DNA of 39,012 nucleotides from a virus, in the IMG/VR virus record IMGVR_UViG_3300025652_000187, positions 1 to 39,012 of that record, one strand, 5' to 3'. Under the pieces are notes generated by a model. That model saw only the letters and a program-made list of their open reading frames with translations, did no database searches and was not told where the DNA came from. The translations under genes and the position numbers were made by a program. Shown piece after piece: positions 36,988-39,012 of the stretch (positions are counted from its first letter, which is position 1; each line of letters begins with the position of its first letter).

Positions 36988-37827
36988 CTATGCTGTAGGA
37001 ATAGGAATGGTGGCAACACCTGTGCTATTCGCTTTATCGTGTATGTGTTGGTTGTAAGCTGAGAACAATGCGTCTAAGTCTGACCCAGAAGCTGTTGTAA
37101 CGTTACCAGATACACTTACAATGCACCCATTAAGATCCCAACTACCGCCAGCGGATAATGTACCATCACCGCTTGCATTGGTTATAACCACAGATCCGTT
37201 TGGGTTCTGAGTAATTGAGCAGTTAGCGTTGCTTGAAGTTATAGTTCCATCTGGTGATTTAACTGTTGTACCACTTCCATTGGTAGTAGTTATAGTCCCA
37301 TCTTCTAGTATCTCTATGTAGTTATTATCGCCCGATTGTGCCTTTATAGCATTAGTGGATGTTAGGGTTATCTGACAGTTCCTGTACTTCCAAAAGGCAT
37401 CATCCAAGCTTACAGGGAGGTCTAGTCCAGCTTGACCGTAGTAGCCAAGAACAACAACATCTGTACTACCAAACACGCGTTTATCAATGGGTAAGTACTG
37501 GTCAGCAGTGCTGCCGTAAGTGAATTCTTCGATGCTCCTCTTAGCATAACCAATAAGAACCTTATCACCAACCTTCAGGGGAAAGGAGAAAACACCCTCT
37601 TGTGTTGCTTGGAGAATAACTGGACAATTGTAGATATTATCTGGGACTATAATATCCCCATCACTCTGCTTTTCCATAATCAGTGGTAGGACGTCAACAA
37701 CTCTATTAGCTTCATAGTCGGACACAGAGATAATAACTGCTGGGGCTACGGTTTCTATATTCTCTATGGCCCATTTTGAGGTTACGTTCTCAAATACTTT
37801 TCTAGGGTTTTTATAAGCACCACTCAT
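36988..37827 (-). CDS. Baseplate spike-like protein, gp138-N type (279 aa)
   Basis: The N-terminal part (VAPAVIISVSDYEANRVVDV, then FPLKVGDKVLIGYAKRSIEE) fits the OB-fold domain of phage spike proteins of the gp138/gpV type. The C-terminal half has repeats of NGSGTTVKSPDGTI, SNANCSITQNPNGS and SGDGTLSAGG, a triple beta-helix-type needle. It ends with QHIHDKANSTG, an H-x-H tip as in metal-bound spikes. It would puncture the outer membrane. Confidence 0.75.
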   Translation of the reverse strand: MSGAYKNPRKVFENVTSKWAIENIETVAPAVIISVSDYEANRVVDVLPLIMEKQSDGDIIVPDNIYNCPVILQATQEGVFSFPLKVGDKVLIGYAKRSIEEFTYGSTADQYLPIDKRVFGSTDVVVLGYYGQAGLDLPVSLDDAFWKYRNCQITLTSTNAIKAQSGDNNYIEILEDGTITTTNGSGTTVKSPDGTITSSNANCSITQNPNGSVVITNASGDGTLSAGGSWDLNGCIVSVSGNVTTASGSDLDALFSAYNQHIHDKANSTGVATIPIPTA

Positions 37828-38927
37828 TACAGTTTCCTTAATGTTACTTCTGTATCCCAGGCATTTCCCCTGAAGTCTAGGTTATGAATTACGCTTGTTA
37901 TCTCATAATCACCATTGTACTCTAACTCAGAGAAGCCTCTTAGCCGCATAACCCTGTCCGTACTTATCCTACCGTCAAGGTATGTGGTTAGTTTCAGACT
38001 AGTCTTATCAACACCATCGTTGGCATTGGAGGCTGTACCAGAGTTGTCATCCATTGGTTGGATAGTATTCTTTACATTCTCTGGAGTTACTGTGAAAATT
38101 ACTGCGCTTTTTGATAACGGGGTTTTTACTATTGTAGTATTACTAGAGTCTGTGGAAACCTTTAAAAGGGTGTCCTTTATGGATACCGTTTTCAATGGCT
38201 CTACATAAAGCTTACCAAGCGCTGTGTAAGCCCTCATTTCTAAGCTCGCACAGAACCTGTCTATCTCATCGAACAAGTTCCCCTTAGCTGTGTAGCCAGA
38301 GAGGAAGGAACTGTTAATTATAGCTAACCCATTACTGCCTTCCTCTGGCAACCTGATACTTCCTATTGGCACCCCTTGAGTCTTGGCTAAGTCCAGCAGA
38401 TCTCTAAGGACAGCAAGCCTTCTAGTATCTGGGCCGTAGGATTTGCTAATCTTGCTGTTCTTCTTTGTTGTTACACTATCACCACATAAAATGCTAGTGA
38501 CTTTATCTGACCCTGAGAATGCAGTTGACACTCTTATAACTTGACCAACCATTATGTTTGGTTGTTGATCGTCTTCAATTAGACTTTGATTTTGTAAGTA
38601 ATCTCCAGATGTTTGCCTGTACCCAGCTCGAAGGATAATAGTATCATCCTTCTTTATCCTTTTAATACTATCATCAGAGATGTTAGTTATAGTTATTTCA
38701 TTAACTGGTGACTGGTCTTTAGTTTGACCTATCTTAGCTGTTATCTGGAAGTCCCTAAACACCATAAAGTTTGCAGGAACACTGTTGAAGTCCTGTGCCG
38801 GTACTCCTACGCTGTTAGTTCCTTTTGAGATTAATCTGGCCCCTCCCACTTTAGGGATTATTTTATCCTTTAGTGGGGTGGCCCTGCCTATCAGAAGCTC
38901 GTACTCTTTACCAAACCTAATAGCCAT
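37827..38927 (-). CDS. Baseplate hub protein (366 aa)
   Basis: It overlaps the spike gene by 1 nt, a usual hub-spike pairing. The protein is beta-rich: FMVFRDFQITAKIGQTKDQS, NEITITNISDDSIKRIKK and ILRAGYRQTSGD resemble the gp27/gpD-like hub domains. The C-terminus (LSKSAVIFTVTPENVKN, then LDGRISTDRVMRLRGF) is family-like in pattern. It would form the central ring between tube and spike. Confidence comes mainly from position. Confidence 0.7.
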   Translation of the reverse strand: MAIRFGKEYELLIGRATPLKDKIIPKVGGARLISKGTNSVGVPAQDFNSVPANFMVFRDFQITAKIGQTKDQSPVNEITITNISDDSIKRIKKDDTIILRAGYRQTSGDYLQNQSLIEDDQQPNIMVGQVIRVSTAFSGSDKVTSILCGDSVTTKKNSKISKSYGPDTRRLAVLRDLLDLAKTQGVPIGSIRLPEEGSNGLAIINSSFLSGYTAKGNLFDEIDRFCASLEMRAYTALGKLYVEPLKTVSIKDTLLKVSTDSSNTTIVKTPLSKSAVIFTVTPENVKNTIQPMDDNSGTASNANDGVDKTSLKLTTYLDGRISTDRVMRLRGFSELEYNGDYEITSVIHNLDFRGNAWDTEVTLRKL

Positions 38928-39012
38928 TTAACTCACCAGTTCAGAATAAGAGGAATACACCAACTCATACTCCTTGTTGACACCGAGGTTGTTTCTTCCA
39001 GCTACTTCATCA
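38928..39012 (-). CDS. 3' end of another late gene, cut by window edge
   Basis: The minus-strand frame ends DEVAGRNNLGVNKEYELVYS...SELVS with TAA at 38930-38928, directly before the hub ATG (38927). Only about 28 codons are visible. It is probably a tail protein. Nothing further can be said. Confidence 0.7.
   Translation of the reverse strand, partial: DEVAGRNNLGVNKEYELVYSSYSELVS

Overview
The window is a dense, intron-free stretch of a virulent tailed bacteriophage genome. The evidence is a two-arm layout: about 27 kb of rightward early/middle genes (replication, nucleotide metabolism, many tiny ORFs) meets a leftward late arm (lysis, tail fibre and baseplate genes) at a convergent junction near 27.23 kb. 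Genes overlap by 1-11 nt or are separated only by a Shine-Dalgarno (SD) sequence. Baseplate J-like, gp25-like wedge, spike and hub proteins point to a contractile-tailed (myovirus-type) phage. The replication set is T7-like (family A polymerase, TOPRIM-RecA primase-helicase, gp2.5-like SSB, flap exonuclease, ATP ligase), with a rIIA-like gene at the left end. An inner/outer spanin pair implies a Gram-negative host. The secreted G8/beta-helix protein hints at a free-living, perhaps aquatic, gammaproteobacterium; that last point is weak inference.

Layout: 1-2104 is a truncated rIIA-like ATPase and a probable fused gene, closed by a clear terminator. 2179-3771 is a promoter, two unknown genes and an exported transglycosylase-like lysozyme. 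3772-4079 is non-coding with nested inverted repeats and a promoter. 4080-6199 holds small ORFs and DNA ligase. 6221-8742 is a two-gene cassette bounded by a duplicated copy of the ligase 3' end. 8752-10748 holds small genes, a broken helicase fragment and a frameshifted methyltransferase-like gene. 10752-18492 is the replication core with two HNH-type genes. 18506-22122 has two metallophosphoesterases, a free-standing intein-like (Hint/LAGLIDADG) gene and a dNMP kinase. 22133-27229 holds unknown ORFs, a HAD deoxyribonucleotidase, a MazG-like pyrophosphohydrolase and ThyX.

The leftward arm, in transcription order from 39012 to 27235: hub, spike, gp25-like wedge, baseplate J, DUF2612-like tail protein, small protein, gp53-like fibre, membrane/coiled-coil protein, holin candidate, i-spanin, o-spanin, SPRY-like adhesin, G8/beta-helix protein with a bacterial Sec signal peptide, small fibre-like protein, and a small aromatic-rich protein. 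The adhesin block (27.67-31.98 kb) carries duplicated gene starts and looks like a site of repeated cassette exchange.

The most notable observations are the phage-borne G8 protein with a signal peptide, the adhesin-locus repeats, the ligase-tail duplication around a two-gene insertion, the intein-derived free-standing gene lacking its N-terminal Cys, and several broken or fused genes (1043, 8752, 9744, 25226). No tRNA or CRISPR array was seen.
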